Source: Martelella sp. NC20
GTDB lineage: Bacteria; Pseudomonadota; Alphaproteobacteria; Rhizobiales; Rhizobiaceae
DNA length: 64,000 nt
Assembly (NCBI RefSeq): GCF_013459645.1
Contig: NZ_CP054861.1
Span: 2,902,001 to 2,966,000, forward strand
Direction of reading: 5' to 3'
In this document: piece by piece, positions 8,729 through 17,964 of the stretch
Layout of the letters: every line of letters begins with the position of its first letter
Position numbering within the stretch: position 1 is the stretch's first letter
Translations under genes and position numbers: made by a program
Notes under the pieces: generated by a model
What the model was told of the DNA's origin: nothing
The model's database searches: none
The model's input: only the letters and a program-made list of their open reading frames with translations

Positions 8729-11700
8729 ATGAAATTCAACCGCCTGCGTCTGACCGGTTTCAAATCCTTTGTCGAGGCAAGCGACTTCATCATCGCGCCG
8801 GGGCTGACGGGCGTGGTCGGGCCGAATGGCTGCGGCAAGTCGAACCTTGTCGAGGCGCTGCGCTGGGTGATGGGAGAAAATTCCTACAAGAACATGCGCG
8901 CCTCGGGCATGGACGACGTGATCTTTTCCGGTTCCGGCAATCGTCCGGCCCGCAATGCCGCCGAAGTCGGCCTCCATATCGACAACTCCGACCGCACCGC
9001 GCCCGCCGCCTTCAACGACAGCGACGAAATCCAGGTCACGCGCCGGATCATGCGCGAGCAGGGCTCGCTCTATCGCATCAACGGCAAGGAAGCCCGCGCC
9101 AAGGATGTCCAGCTTCTGTTCGCCGACGCCTCGACCGGGGCCCGGTCGCCGGCCATGGTCGGGCAGGGGCGGATCGGCGAACTGATCCAGGCAAAGCCGC
9201 AGGCCCGTCGTCAGCTTCTGGAAGAGGCCGCCGGGATTTCCGGGCTTTATTCGCGCCGCCACGAGGCCGAGCTTCGCCTGCGCGGCGCCGAGACCAATCT
9301 GGAGCGGTTGGAGGACGTCACCGCCCAGCTTGGCGGCCAGATCGAGAGCCTGAAGCGCCAGACCCGGCAGGCAACCCGGTTCAAGATGCTGTCGGCGGAT
9401 ATCCGCGCCCATGACGCGATCCTGCTGCATTTGCGATGGGTCGATGCCAAGGCCGCGGAAGGCGAGGCCACGAGCGCGCTCAACCAGTTGACGTCAAGCG
9501 TTGCCGAGCGCGCGAACCAGCAGATGGAAGCGGCCAAGGCCCAGGCGATCGCGGGGTTGAAGACCCCCGAACTGCGCGATGAGGAGGTCAAGGCCGCGGC
9601 CCTTCTCCAGCGCCTGCAGATCGCCCGTCGCCAGCTTGAGGATGACGCCTCGCGCCTGATGCAGCGCCGCGACGAACTCTCCCGCCGCCTGCTTCAGCTT
9701 GGCGAGGACATTCGCCGCGAGGAGGCGATGATCGCCGACAACAGCGCGATCCTTGCCCGCCTCGACGAGGAAGAGGCCGAGCTTTCCGAACTGATCGGGT
9801 TTTCGGGCGAGGAACTCGCCGGGGCGCGGGAGAGAATGGACGAGGCTGCGGCACGGCTTGGCGAAAGCGAGGACGTGTTCACCGCGCTCACCGCCGAGCG
9901 GGCGGAGGCAGCGGCCAACCGGGCCCAGCTTGAACGGACGATCAAGGAACTTTCCGACCGTCGCCAGCGGATCGAGCGCCAGATCGGTGACGCAGGCGGG
10001 GAGCTTGCGGCGATCAGCGAACGCATTGCGGGCCTGTCTGATCCTGCCGAAAAACAGGCGGCGCTGGAAGAGGCCGTGATCGCCGAGGAGGAGGCGGGGG
10101 CCGCCGCCGAGGCGGCCGACGAGCGGCTTGCCGAGGCCCGTCGCAACGAGGTGCTGACCCGCCAGCCGGTGGACGCCGCGCGCGCAAGATTATCGGAAAT
10201 CGAGACCGAGGCGCGGACCATCGAGAAAATGCTGGCCGCGAGTGCCGCCGCCGGCGACTTCACCCCGCTTGCAGAGTTGCTGAGCATCGAGCACGGCTAC
10301 GAGACAGCCCTTGGCGCCGTGCTTGGCGATGATCTCGATGCCCCGCTCGATAGCGATGCGCCGGCCCACTGGCGCGGCAATGGCGACGGCGGCGACGATG
10401 CCGCGCTTCCGACGGGCTGCCGGCCGCTGAACACGCTTGTCGATGCGCCCGCCGAAGTATCGCGCCGCCTGCGCCAGGTGGGGCTTGTCGGCGAAGATGC
10501 CGCTCTTGCCCTGATGGCGAAGCTTGCGCCCGGCCAAGAACTGGTCACCGAGGCCGGCGCGGTGTTCCGCTGGGACGGCTTCATCAAGGGGGCCGATGCG
10601 CCAAGTGCGGCCGCACTCAGGCTCTCGCAGAAGAACCGGCTTGCGGCCCTCGAAGAGGAGCGCCGGGAGGCCGAGGTGGCTCTGGAAGACGCCCGGGCGG
10701 CGCAGGCCGAGGCCGGCGAGGCCGTTCGCGCTGAGGAGCAGGCGGTTGCCGCGACCCGCGAGGGGGTGCGCATGGCCGGCCGCGCGGTGGCCGATGCGCG
10801 CGCAGCACTTGCCGAGGCGGAGCGCGCGTCCGGCGAACTGGTGCGCCGCCGCGATGTTGCCGCCGAAACGCTGAGCCAGTTGCAGGCGCAGGGCGAGGAT
10901 ATCGTGCTGAGTTTCGAAAACGCTTCGGCGGCGCTCGCCGAGGCGCCCGATTATTCCGCCCTTGAAAGCCGGCTTGCCGCCCAGGGCGCCGAGGTGGCGC
11001 GCCATCGCGGCGAACTGGCCGAAGCGCGCGCGCGCCACGACGGCCTGGTGCGTGAAAACGACGCGCGCCAGCGTCGCCTGAGCGCAATCGCGCAGGAACG
11101 TTCAAGCTGGCAGAACCGGGCCAGAAGCGCAGAGTCGCAGATCGAGATCCTGAAGGCCCGCGAGGAGGAGGCCCGCGACGAACTGGAAGCCATCGAGGAG
11201 GCGCCGGAGGAATTCGAGGAAAAACGCCGCCTGCTGACCCGCGAGCTGGAGCAGGCGGAAGACGCCCGCAAGGCCGCCGCCGACCGGCTGGCCGAGGCCG
11301 AAACCGCCCAGCGCGAGGCCGACAGGGTTGCCGCCCAGGCGCTTTCCAATCTGGCCGAGGCCCGCGAGAAGCGCGGCCGGGCCGAGGAGCGGCTGGTCTC
11401 CGCCCGCGAGCGCCGCGAGGGCGCGGAAAAGCGCATTCACGAGGTGCTGGAAGTCGCCCCGCACGAGGCGTTCCGGCTGACGGGGCTTGCCGCCGATGCC
11501 GAACTGCCCGAGCCGGCGGCGGTCGAGCGCGCGCTGGAGCGGCTGAAGGTCGAGCGCGAGCGGCTGGGCGCTGTCAACCTGCGCGCCGAGGAGGAGCAGA
11601 GCGAGCTTTCGGCACAGCTCGATGCGCTGGTGCGCGAACGCGACGATATCATCGAGGCGATCCGCAAGCTGCGCGGCGCGATCCAGAGCCTGAACCGGGA

Positions 11701-12190
11701 AGGGCGCGAGCGGCTGTTGGCCGCTTTCGACGCCGTCAACGCGCAGTTCCAGCGGCTGTTCGTGCATCTGTTCGGCGGCGGCATGGCCGAGCTTCAGCTG
11801 ATCGAATCCGACGATCCGCTGGAGGCGGGGCTCGAAATTCTCGCCCGTCCGCCGGGCAAGAAGCCGCAGACCATGACGCTGCTTTCCGGCGGCGAGCAGG
11901 CGCTGACCGCGATGGCCCTGATCTTCGCCGTCTTTCTCACCAATCCGGCGCCGATCTGCGTGCTGGACGAGGTCGATGCGCCGCTCGACGACCACAATGT
12001 CGAGCGCTACTGCAATCTGCTCGACGAAATGGCGGCGACCACCGAAACCCGCTTCATCGTCATCACCCACAACCCGATCACCATGGCGCGCATGGACCGG
12101 CTGTTCGGCGTCACCATGGCCGAACAGGGCGTGTCGCAACTCGTCTCCGTCGACCTGCAGACGGCCGAAAAACTGGTTGAGGAAGTCTGA
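8729..12190 (+). CDS. smc: Chromosome segregation protein SMC
   Basis: This is a full-length 1153-residue SMC ATPase. The N-terminal head has Walker A GPNGCGKSN at residues 31-39. It is followed by a long Ala/Glu/Arg-rich coiled coil, a hinge region near residues 500-620, a return coiled coil, and a C-terminal head with the ABC signature LLSGGEQALTAMAL (about 1050) and Walker B CVLDEVDAPLDD (about 1077). The dimer organises and segregates newly replicated chromosomes together with the kleisin ScpA and ScpB, which are not in this window. The gene is monocistronic, bounded by terminators on both sides. Confidence 0.97.
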   Translation: MKFNRLRLTGFKSFVEASDFIIAPGLTGVVGPNGCGKSNLVEALRWVMGENSYKNMRASGMDDVIFSGSGNRPARNAAEVGLHIDNSDRTAPAAFNDSDEIQVTRRIMREQGSLYRINGKEARAKDVQLLFADASTGARSPAMVGQGRIGELIQAKPQARRQLLEEAAGISGLYSRRHEAELRLRGAETNLERLEDVTAQLGGQIESLKRQTRQATRFKMLSADIRAHDAILLHLRWVDAKAAEGEATSALNQLTSSVAERANQQMEAAKAQAIAGLKTPELRDEEVKAAALLQRLQIARRQLEDDASRLMQRRDELSRRLLQLGEDIRREEAMIADNSAILARLDEEEAELSELIGFSGEELAGARERMDEAAARLGESEDVFTALTAERAEAAANRAQLERTIKELSDRRQRIERQIGDAGGELAAISERIAGLSDPAEKQAALEEAVIAEEEAGAAAEAADERLAEARRNEVLTRQPVDAARARLSEIETEARTIEKMLAASAAAGDFTPLAELLSIEHGYETALGAVLGDDLDAPLDSDAPAHWRGNGDGGDDAALPTGCRPLNTLVDAPAEVSRRLRQVGLVGEDAALALMAKLAPGQELVTEAGAVFRWDGFIKGADAPSAAALRLSQKNRLAALEEERREAEVALEDARAAQAEAGEAVRAEEQAVAATREGVRMAGRAVADARAALAEAERASGELVRRRDVAAETLSQLQAQGEDIVLSFENASAALAEAPDYSALESRLAAQGAEVARHRGELAEARARHDGLVRENDARQRRLSAIAQERSSWQNRARSAESQIEILKAREEEARDELEAIEEAPEEFEEKRRLLTRELEQAEDARKAAADRLAEAETAQREADRVAAQALSNLAEAREKRGRAEERLVSARERREGAEKRIHEVLEVAPHEAFRLTGLAADAELPEPAAVERALERLKVERERLGAVNLRAEEEQSELSAQLDALVRERDDIIEAIRKLRGAIQSLNREGRERLLAAFDAVNAQFQRLFVHLFGGGMAELQLIESDDPLEAGLEILARPPGKKPQTMTLLSGGEQALTAMALIFAVFLTNPAPICVLDEVDAPLDDHNVERYCNLLDEMAATTETRFIVITHNPITMARMDRLFGVTMAEQGVSQLVSVDLQTAEKLVEEV

Positions 12191-12224
12191 GGGTCGGTTG
12201 CGGGCGGCGTTATCGACCAAAGAA

Positions 12225-12245
12225 CGGTGTTCGCACCGCTTTTTT
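12225..12245 (+). terminator. Rho-independent terminator after smc
   Basis: The stem CGGTG (12225-12229)/CACCG (12234-12238) has a TTCG tetraloop and is followed by C and six T residues, 34 bases after the smc stop. Confidence 0.8.
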
Positions 12246-12309
12246 CTCAAGGCCCCAATTCTCATTTCGCCCATGATGCTCTAACGTCTCGAACCAGAAG
12301 AGGAATTCG

Positions 12310-12345
12310 CGCTTTCCGGAAACGGTGGAGATGATCCGGAAAGCG
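12310..12345 (+). repeat. Inverted repeat just upstream of ppdK
   Basis: The perfect 10-bp arms CGCTTTCCGG (12310-12319) and CCGGAAAGCG (12336-12345) are separated by 16 bases. They end just before the ppdK ribosome binding site (GAAGGCGG, 12349-12356). In the RNA the hairpin would sit at the very 5' edge of the ribosome site. It may be a regulatory leader, an operator, or a degenerate intergenic repeat. Confidence 0.55.
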
Positions 12346-12360
12346 GGTGAAGGCGGATGC

Positions 12361-15036
12361 ATGGCGAACTGGGTTTACGGCTTCGGCGCGGGAGATGAGC
12401 ACGAGATTGACCGCGACCGGCTCGGCGGCAAGGGTGCGGGGCTCGCCGAAATGGTGCGCATGGGCCTGCCCGTGCCCCCAGGCATAACCATCGTCTCCGA
12501 TGTCTGCCGCTATTTCTACGATCACGGGCGCAGTTTCCCAGACGGGCTGAAGGAAGAGGTCGCCAGAGGGCTTGGCGCGGTTGAGGAGGCGACCGGCCGC
12601 CGCTTCGGTTCCGGCGAACGTCCGCTCCTGCTGTCGGTCCGGTCCGGGTCGCGGGTTTCGATGCCCGGCATGATGGACACGATCCTCAATCTCGGCCTCA
12701 ACGACGAGACCGTGCTGTCGCTTTCCGCCGACACGGGTGACGCGCGGTTCGCCTGGGACAGTTATCGCCGGTTCATCCAGATGTACGCCGATGTCGCGCT
12801 CGGGCTCGACCAGGAGGTGTTCGAGGAGCTTCTCGAAGAGCGGCTTTCCGAACTCGGCCACCACTCCGAGACCCAACTGACGGCCGGCCAGCTTGAGGAT
12901 ATCGTCACCAGTTACAAGGAACTGCTCAGCGAGGAGCTGGATTGCGATTTTCCGCAGGACCCGTTCGAACAGCTCTGGGGCGCGATCGCGGCGGTATGTG
13001 CAAGCTGGACCAGCGCGCGCGCCACGGCCTACCGCACGCTGCACAACATACCTGTGGAATGGGGCACGGCGGTCAATATTCAGGCGATGGTGTTCGGCAA
13101 TCTCGGCAACGGGTCCGCCACCGGCGTCGCCTTTACCCGCAATCCCTCAACCGGCGAGAATGCGCTATACGGCGAGTTTCTGGTCAACGCCCAGGGCGAG
13201 GACGTCGTTGCCGGCATTCGCACGCCCCAAAGCGTGACGGAAGCCGGGCGCATCGCTTCGGGCAGTGAAAAACCCTCGCTCGAGAAGCTGATGCCGGAGG
13301 CGTTTGAGGAGCTTTCCAGGTTTGCGGCCCGGCTTGAGCGCCAGTATGGCGACATGCAGGACATGGAGTTCACCATAGAGCGCGGCAAGCTGTGGATGCT
13401 GCAGACCCGCGGCGGCAAACGCGCGGCGGGCGCTGCGGTGAAGATCGCGATGGACATGGCCGATGAGGGGCTGATCAGCCGCCGGGAGGCGATCATGCGC
13501 ATCGATCCGGCGACCCTCGACCAGATGCTGCATCCGACCATCCGCCCGGAATATCGCGGTACCCAGATCGGTTCCGGCCTGCCGGCCTCGCCGGGGGCCG
13601 TGACCGGCGAGATCGTGTTTACGGCCGAAGAGGCGATAGCCGCCAAGGCCGAGAAACGCAGGGTCATTCTGGTGCGCACCGAAACCAGCCCGGAGGATAT
13701 CCACGGCATGACATCGGCGGTCGGCGTGCTGACCACGCGCGGCGGCATGACGAGCCATGCGGCCGTGGTCGCCCGCGGCATGGGCGTGCCCTGCGTGACC
13801 GGCGCCGGAAACATGCGGGTCGATCGTTTCGACAATATCCTCCACGGCATTGGCGGGGTGATGCTCCATGCCGGCGACAAGGTGACGATCGATGGCGCCA
13901 CGGGCCGGGTGATGAAGGGCGCGGCGCCGACGCAGAAGCCGGCGCTTTCCGAGGATTTCCAGCGGCTGATGGTCTGGGCCGACGACGTGCGGCGCATGAA
14001 GGTGCGCACCAATGCCGATACGCCGGCCGATGCCCGCGCCGCGCGCGATTTCGGCGCCGAGGGGATCGGCCTTTGCCGAACCGAGCACATGTTCTTCGAT
14101 GGCGGGCGCATTCACATGATGCGGCGGATGATCCTCGCTGAAACCGAAGAGGGCAGGCGGGCGGCGCTCGACCAGCTTCTGCCGATGCAGCGGGATGATT
14201 TCGAGGCGCTGTTTTCGATCATGCACGGCCTGCCGGTCACGATCCGCCTGCTCGATCCGCCGCTGCACGAGTTTCTGCCGAAGACCGACAGCGAGGTGGA
14301 CGATGTTGCCGTTGCGCTCGGGATGGATAAGCTGGCGCTCAGGCATCGGCTCGACGCGCTTTATGAATCCAACCCGATGCTCGGCCATCGCGGCTGTCGG
14401 CTTGCGATCTCCTATCCGGAGATCACCGAGATGCAGGCGAGGGCGATTTTCGAGGCGGCCGTTGCCGCCGCCCGCGCCACTGGCGAGGCGGTTGTGCCGG
14501 AAATCATGGTGCCGCTGGTGTCGTTGCGCGCCGAGTTTGACTATGTGAAGGCGCGCATCGACGCGGTCGCCCGCGAGGTGATGTCTGAGACCGGCATGGA
14601 GATCGAATATCTCGTCGGCACCATGATCGAACTGCCGCGCGCGGCCCTTCGCGCGCACAAGATTGCCGAAACCTCGGCGTTCTTCTCGCTCGGCACCAAC
14701 GACCTGACCCAGACGACGTTCGGGCTGTCGCGCGACGATGCGCCCGGTTTCATCGGCACCTATCAGAAAAAGGGCATTATCGAGCGCGATCCGTTCGTCT
14801 CGCTGGATTTCGACGGCGTCGGAGAATTGATGCGGATGGCCGTCGAGCGCGGTCGGCAGACCAAGAGCGATCTCCAGATCGGCATCTGCGGCGAGCATGG
14901 CGGGGATCCCGTTTCGATCCGCTTCTGCGAGGGGCTGGCGCTCGACTATGTCTCGTGCTCGCCGTTCCGGGTGCCGACCGCGCGCCTGGCCGCCGCCCAG
15001 GCGACGATCCGCCAGTCTCAGGCAGAAAGCCTGTAG
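12361..15036 (+). CDS. ppdK: Pyruvate, phosphate dikinase
   Basis: This 891-residue enzyme interconverts pyruvate, ATP and Pi with PEP, AMP and PPi. Its domains are in the usual order: an N-terminal nucleotide-binding domain (LGGKGAGLAEM, then SVRSGSRVSMPGMMDT), a central phosphohistidine domain with GGMTSHAAVVARGMG (His about 465), and a C-terminal PEP-binding barrel with GTNDLTQTTFG and GICGEHGGDP, which holds the catalytic Cys. The ATG at 12361 is chosen over 12325 because GAAGGCGG lies just upstream and MANWVYGFG is the usual family N-terminus. It likely serves gluconeogenesis or PEP balance. The 3' end overlaps the convergent metallo-hydrolase gene by 19 bases. Confidence 0.96.
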   Translation: MANWVYGFGAGDEHEIDRDRLGGKGAGLAEMVRMGLPVPPGITIVSDVCRYFYDHGRSFPDGLKEEVARGLGAVEEATGRRFGSGERPLLLSVRSGSRVSMPGMMDTILNLGLNDETVLSLSADTGDARFAWDSYRRFIQMYADVALGLDQEVFEELLEERLSELGHHSETQLTAGQLEDIVTSYKELLSEELDCDFPQDPFEQLWGAIAAVCASWTSARATAYRTLHNIPVEWGTAVNIQAMVFGNLGNGSATGVAFTRNPSTGENALYGEFLVNAQGEDVVAGIRTPQSVTEAGRIASGSEKPSLEKLMPEAFEELSRFAARLERQYGDMQDMEFTIERGKLWMLQTRGGKRAAGAAVKIAMDMADEGLISRREAIMRIDPATLDQMLHPTIRPEYRGTQIGSGLPASPGAVTGEIVFTAEEAIAAKAEKRRVILVRTETSPEDIHGMTSAVGVLTTRGGMTSHAAVVARGMGVPCVTGAGNMRVDRFDNILHGIGGVMLHAGDKVTIDGATGRVMKGAAPTQKPALSEDFQRLMVWADDVRRMKVRTNADTPADARAARDFGAEGIGLCRTEHMFFDGGRIHMMRRMILAETEEGRRAALDQLLPMQRDDFEALFSIMHGLPVTIRLLDPPLHEFLPKTDSEVDDVAVALGMDKLALRHRLDALYESNPMLGHRGCRLAISYPEITEMQARAIFEAAVAAARATGEAVVPEIMVPLVSLRAEFDYVKARIDAVAREVMSETGMEIEYLVGTMIELPRAALRAHKIAETSAFFSLGTNDLTQTTFGLSRDDAPGFIGTYQKKGIIERDPFVSLDFDGVGELMRMAVERGRQTKSDLQIGICGEHGGDPVSIRFCEGLALDYVSCSPFRVPTARLAAAQATIRQSQAESL

Positions 15037-15917
15037 CGGTTATTCAGCAGGGGCGGGCCATCGGTTGTCACCCTGCCGCGCTCAACGAGATCCTCCAGAT
15101 GCGCGAGCACGGAAAGGGCGGCCGCGCCATGCAGCCGTGCGTCCGTGGTGCGGTAGATCACCTCCACGATCCCGGCGATGGTTTCGTCTCCGGCAGCGAG
15201 CCGCTCGAGGATCGCCTTTTCGCGCATGCGCCGGTGCGAGCGGGTGGCGCGCAATACGCCCTTGGCATCGCTGATGATATCGCCATGGCCCGAGAAGTAG
15301 ACGGTTTCCGGTCGCTCCAGCAGTTTTTCGATCGAGGCCATGTAGTCGCCCAGCGAGCCATCGGGGGGAGCGACAATCGTGGTCGACCAGTCCATCACAT
15401 GATCGCCGCAGAACAGATAGGGCGTGCTCTGAAGCGCGAAGGCGAGGTGATTGGCGGTGTGACCGGGCGTGTGCACGGCCTGAAGCGCGAAGCCGTCGAC
15501 GGCGATGCTGTCGCCATCGCCGAGAACGACATCCGGCTGGAGGGTCATATCGGCGCTTTCGGCAAAGGGATTTGTCTCGCCGGCAAACAGCGGGCGGGAT
15601 TGCCGGTGCGGCCCGAAACCGGCGATCGGCGCTCCGGTTTCGGCCTTGAGCCTGCGGGCCATCGGCGAATGGTCGTTATGGGTATGGGTGACGGCGATGA
15701 AACGGACCTTGCGACCGCCGATGGCGGCAAGCCAGTGCTCCAGATGACCGTCGATCTCAGGGCCGGGATCGATGATGATCAGTTCGTCGCGGCCGACGAG
15801 ATAGCCATTGGTGCCGTGAAAGGTGAACGGCGACGGGTTTTTCGCCGTCAACCGGGCAATGCCCTCGGCAAGCGGCACGGCGCGCCCATAGGCCGGATCG
15901 AATTCGGGTATGCTCAT
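15018..15917 (-). CDS. Metallo-beta-lactamase-fold hydrolase (glyoxalase II-like)
   Basis: This 299-residue protein has the metal-binding signature THTHNDHS (residues 76-83) and downstream ligands HTPGHT, CGDHVMD and FSGHGD, typical of binuclear zinc hydrolases of the RNase Z/glyoxalase II superfamily. A C-terminal helical domain containing RRMREKAILERL matches the LACTB2/YcbL-like group, which act on thioesters or RNA. The substrate cannot be told from sequence. No signal peptide is seen, so it is cytoplasmic. It is convergent with ppdK. Confidence 0.8.
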   Translation of the reverse strand: MSIPEFDPAYGRAVPLAEGIARLTAKNPSPFTFHGTNGYLVGRDELIIIDPGPEIDGHLEHWLAAIGGRKVRFIAVTHTHNDHSPMARRLKAETGAPIAGFGPHRQSRPLFAGETNPFAESADMTLQPDVVLGDGDSIAVDGFALQAVHTPGHTANHLAFALQSTPYLFCGDHVMDWSTTIVAPPDGSLGDYMASIEKLLERPETVYFSGHGDIISDAKGVLRATRSHRRMREKAILERLAAGDETIAGIVEVIYRTTDARLHGAAALSVLAHLEDLVERGRVTTDGPPLLNNRYRLSA

Positions 15918-16101
15918 CGCATTTCCTTCAACATGCTGCCTTGCCTGTCTGACATTGTGCGCACAAAAAGCAAGACCATTGCCGGCCAGCGCGTATCGCC
16001 GACGAAATTCTCTTCACGCGGACAGATTTAGGCGTTGAGACCGGGCGTGAGCTTTGCTAAGACGCTGTGCGCCTCGCCGGCCCCGGCCCGCGGGCCGTTG
16101 C

Positions 16102-16176
16102 TGGGGTGTAGCCAAGCGGTAAGGCACCGGTTTTTGGTATCGGCATGCGCTGGTTCGAATCCAGCCACCCCAGCCA
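16102..16176 (+). tRNA. tRNA-Gln(TTG)
   Basis: This is a 75-base cloverleaf. The acceptor TGGGGTG (16102-16108) pairs with CACCCCA (16166-16172), followed by discriminator G and encoded CCA at 16174-16176. The anticodon stem CCGGT/ATCGG encloses TTTTGGT, giving anticodon TTG. The T-loop is TTCGAAT. A truncated sugar-epimerase gene abuts the 3' end on the other strand. Confidence 0.95.
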
Positions 16177-16300
16177 GATCAATTTTCAATTGCGGCGAAA
16201 GCGTGTCAAGCGCTGTCACCTCGTAGCCCTTGGCGTGCAGAGCGCGAGCCAGGTTCGAACCGATGAAGCCGGCGCCGCCGGTGATGAGGACCCTCGTCAT
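16177..16300 (-). pseudogene. NAD-dependent sugar epimerase/dehydratase, N-terminal fragment only
   Basis: About 41 codons of an extended short-chain (SDR) nucleotide-sugar epimerase are intact, with the Rossmann start MTRVLITGGAGFIGSNLARA. The frame then runs straight into the antisense strand of tRNA-Gln and ends at 16028 without further family sequence. The start codon overlaps the stop of the preceding glycosyltransferase fragment (TAATG), so the two were once an operon. About 85% of the gene is missing. The break coincides with the tRNA 3' end, as expected for integration or recombination there. Confidence 0.75.
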
Positions 16301-16964
16301 TATTGTCTCACTTTCTTGCTGTCAACCGAACTGTCGTCGAGCAGATCGGTAATGAATTCATCTATCGTGCGGACTGTCTGGCGGGTGTCATGCCGGTCAA
16401 GCTTGGCGATAAGCCGCGGCAGTTGTTCCGGCGCGCTCTCGAGAGGGAAGGTGGCCACTTCTCCGTCGTTGAAAACGCCCGAGCGCGCCACATGCGGGTT
16501 GTTCGTAATGACGGGCACGCCCATGCTGAGCGACTCGAAACAGCGCACCGTTATGCCGCTTTGCAGCGGATGCGCGTAGTCGAGCGTGGCCCTTGAATTG
16601 GCAATCGCATCCATCGCCTTGTCGTAGCTCAAAGCTTTTCGGGAAATATGACGCCTGAGCCGGAAAGCCGCGAGCGGCGCGCGCAATACATGCGGAATGT
16701 AGGTGAACAGGCTGCCGGCATAAAGAAAGACGAAGACCCGCTGGCCGTTCAACGCCTTCAATGCCCGGTCGACATAATGCAGGCGCTGGGAGTGGACCCG
16801 CATCACGATCGACAGATCGTAGGCCGGCTCATCCGACTGACGCCTGGAGGTCGTGCCGGTGAACAAATGAACGAGCGGAACGCCGAAACGTTCGGAATCG
16901 GCGATGTCGAAGGTCGCAAACCGGTCGGTCTCGTCCGACTTCTGCTCTGCTGCGTGGCCGGATT
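16300..16964 (-). pseudogene. Glycosyltransferase, C-terminal fragment (5' truncated)
   Basis: The open frame has no ATG and continues upstream from a TTG at 16866 to the end of fcl. Its translation (FATFDIADSERFGVPL..., then ESLSMGVPVITNNPHVA) resembles the C-terminal half of polysaccharide-type glycosyltransferases, where a conserved Glu-Ser/Gly-Val-Pro-Val-Ile segment binds the nucleotide sugar. About 220 residues remain, against 330 or more in such enzymes. A run of seven C (7 G on the coding strand) near 17007-17013 separates this frame from an in-frame ATG, so a frameshift is also possible. Probably non-functional. Confidence 0.6.
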
Positions 16965-17933
16965 CTACTCCGTCGTTGAAAAGCCTAACGTGCGCGCAGA
17001 AAAATCCCCCCCGAGAAAAGCCTCATAGGCATCGCGGATACCATCCTCGAGGTCGATCTTCGGCGCCCAGCCCATGGCGCTGAGCTTGTCGGCGCTCATC
17101 AGCTTGCGCGGCGTGCCGTCGGGCTTGGAAAGATCATGGACGATCTCGCCTTCAAAGCCCACGACCTTGCAGACCAGCTTGGTGAGATCGAGGATCGAGA
17201 TATCGGTGCCGGAGCCGACATTGACGTGCTCCTCGCCGGAATAATTCTTCAGCAGGAAGACCAGCGCGTCGGCGCAGTCATCCGCATGGAGGAATTCGCG
17301 CAGCGGCGTGCCGGTGCCCCAGACCACCACTTCTTTCGCGCCGGAAGCCTTGGCCTCATGCGCCTTGCGGATCAGCGCCGGCATCACATGGCTCGAATTC
17401 AGATCGTAATTGTCGCCCGGGCCGTAGAGATTTGTCGGCATCGCCGAGATGTAGTCGCGACCGTGTTGCCGGCGATAGGCCTGGGCGAGCTTGATGCCGG
17501 CGATCTTGGCGATCGCATACCATTCATTGGTCGGCTCCAGCGGGCCGGTCAGAAGCGCATCCTCGCGGATCGGCTGCTCGGCGAATTTCGGGTAGATGCA
17601 GGACGAGCCGAGGAACAGCAAACGGTCGACGCCGCTCTTGTGGGCGGCCTCGAAGATGTTCGCCTCGATCATAAGATTGTCGTAGAGAAAATCGGCCGGA
17701 TAGGTGTCGTTGGCGAGAATCCCGCCGACTTTTGCCGCGGCCATGATAATCGCATCGGGCTTTGTCTCGCGGACGAAGGCTTCGACCTCGGCCTGCCGCT
17801 TCAGGTCGACCGTACCGCGCCCGGCAGTGATCACCTCGCAGTTTTCGCTCGCCAGACGGCGGACCACGGCGGAGCCTACCATGCCGCGATGGCCGGCCAC
17901 CCAGATTTTCTTCTCCGCGATATCGAAGGGCAT
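16965..17933 (-). CDS. fcl: GDP-L-fucose synthase
   Basis: This 322-residue extended SDR catalyses the epimerase/reductase step from GDP-4-keto-6-deoxy-D-mannose to GDP-L-fucose. The NADP-binding motif is [14 protein letters not shown] near the N-terminus, the substrate Ser-Ser-Cys is in [16 protein letters not shown], and the catalytic Tyr-Lys is in YAIAKIAG. The [10 protein letters not shown] segment is characteristic of WcaG/Fcl. It follows gmd with a 31-base gap in the same operon. The last residues ([10 protein letters not shown]) are unlike typical Fcl ends and lie just after a G7 run, so the C-terminus may be altered. Confidence 0.95.
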   Translation of the reverse strand: MPFDIAEKKIWVAGHRGMVGSAVVRRLASENCEVITAGRGTVDLKRQAEVEAFVRETKPDAIIMAAAKVGGILANDTYPADFLYDNLMIEANIFEAAHKSGVDRLLFLGSSCIYPKFAEQPIREDALLTGPLEPTNEWYAIAKIAGIKLAQAYRRQHGRDYISAMPTNLYGPGDNYDLNSSHVMPALIRKAHEAKASGAKEVVVWGTGTPLREFLHADDCADALVFLLKNYSGEEHVNVGSGTDISILDLTKLVCKVVGFEGEIVHDLSKPDGTPRKLMSADKLSAMGWAPKIDLEDGIRDAYEAFLGGDFSARTLGFSTTE

Positions 17934-17964
17934 GGGGTCTCTTTCGTTCTAAAACTGAAGTCGT

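Noticed and set aside
7964-9430. A 488-codon open frame antisense to dsbA and the start of smc
   Set aside because: It is a shadow of two well-supported genes; it has no motif or ribosome site, and the GC-rich codon bias of the sense genes produces long antisense frames throughout the window.
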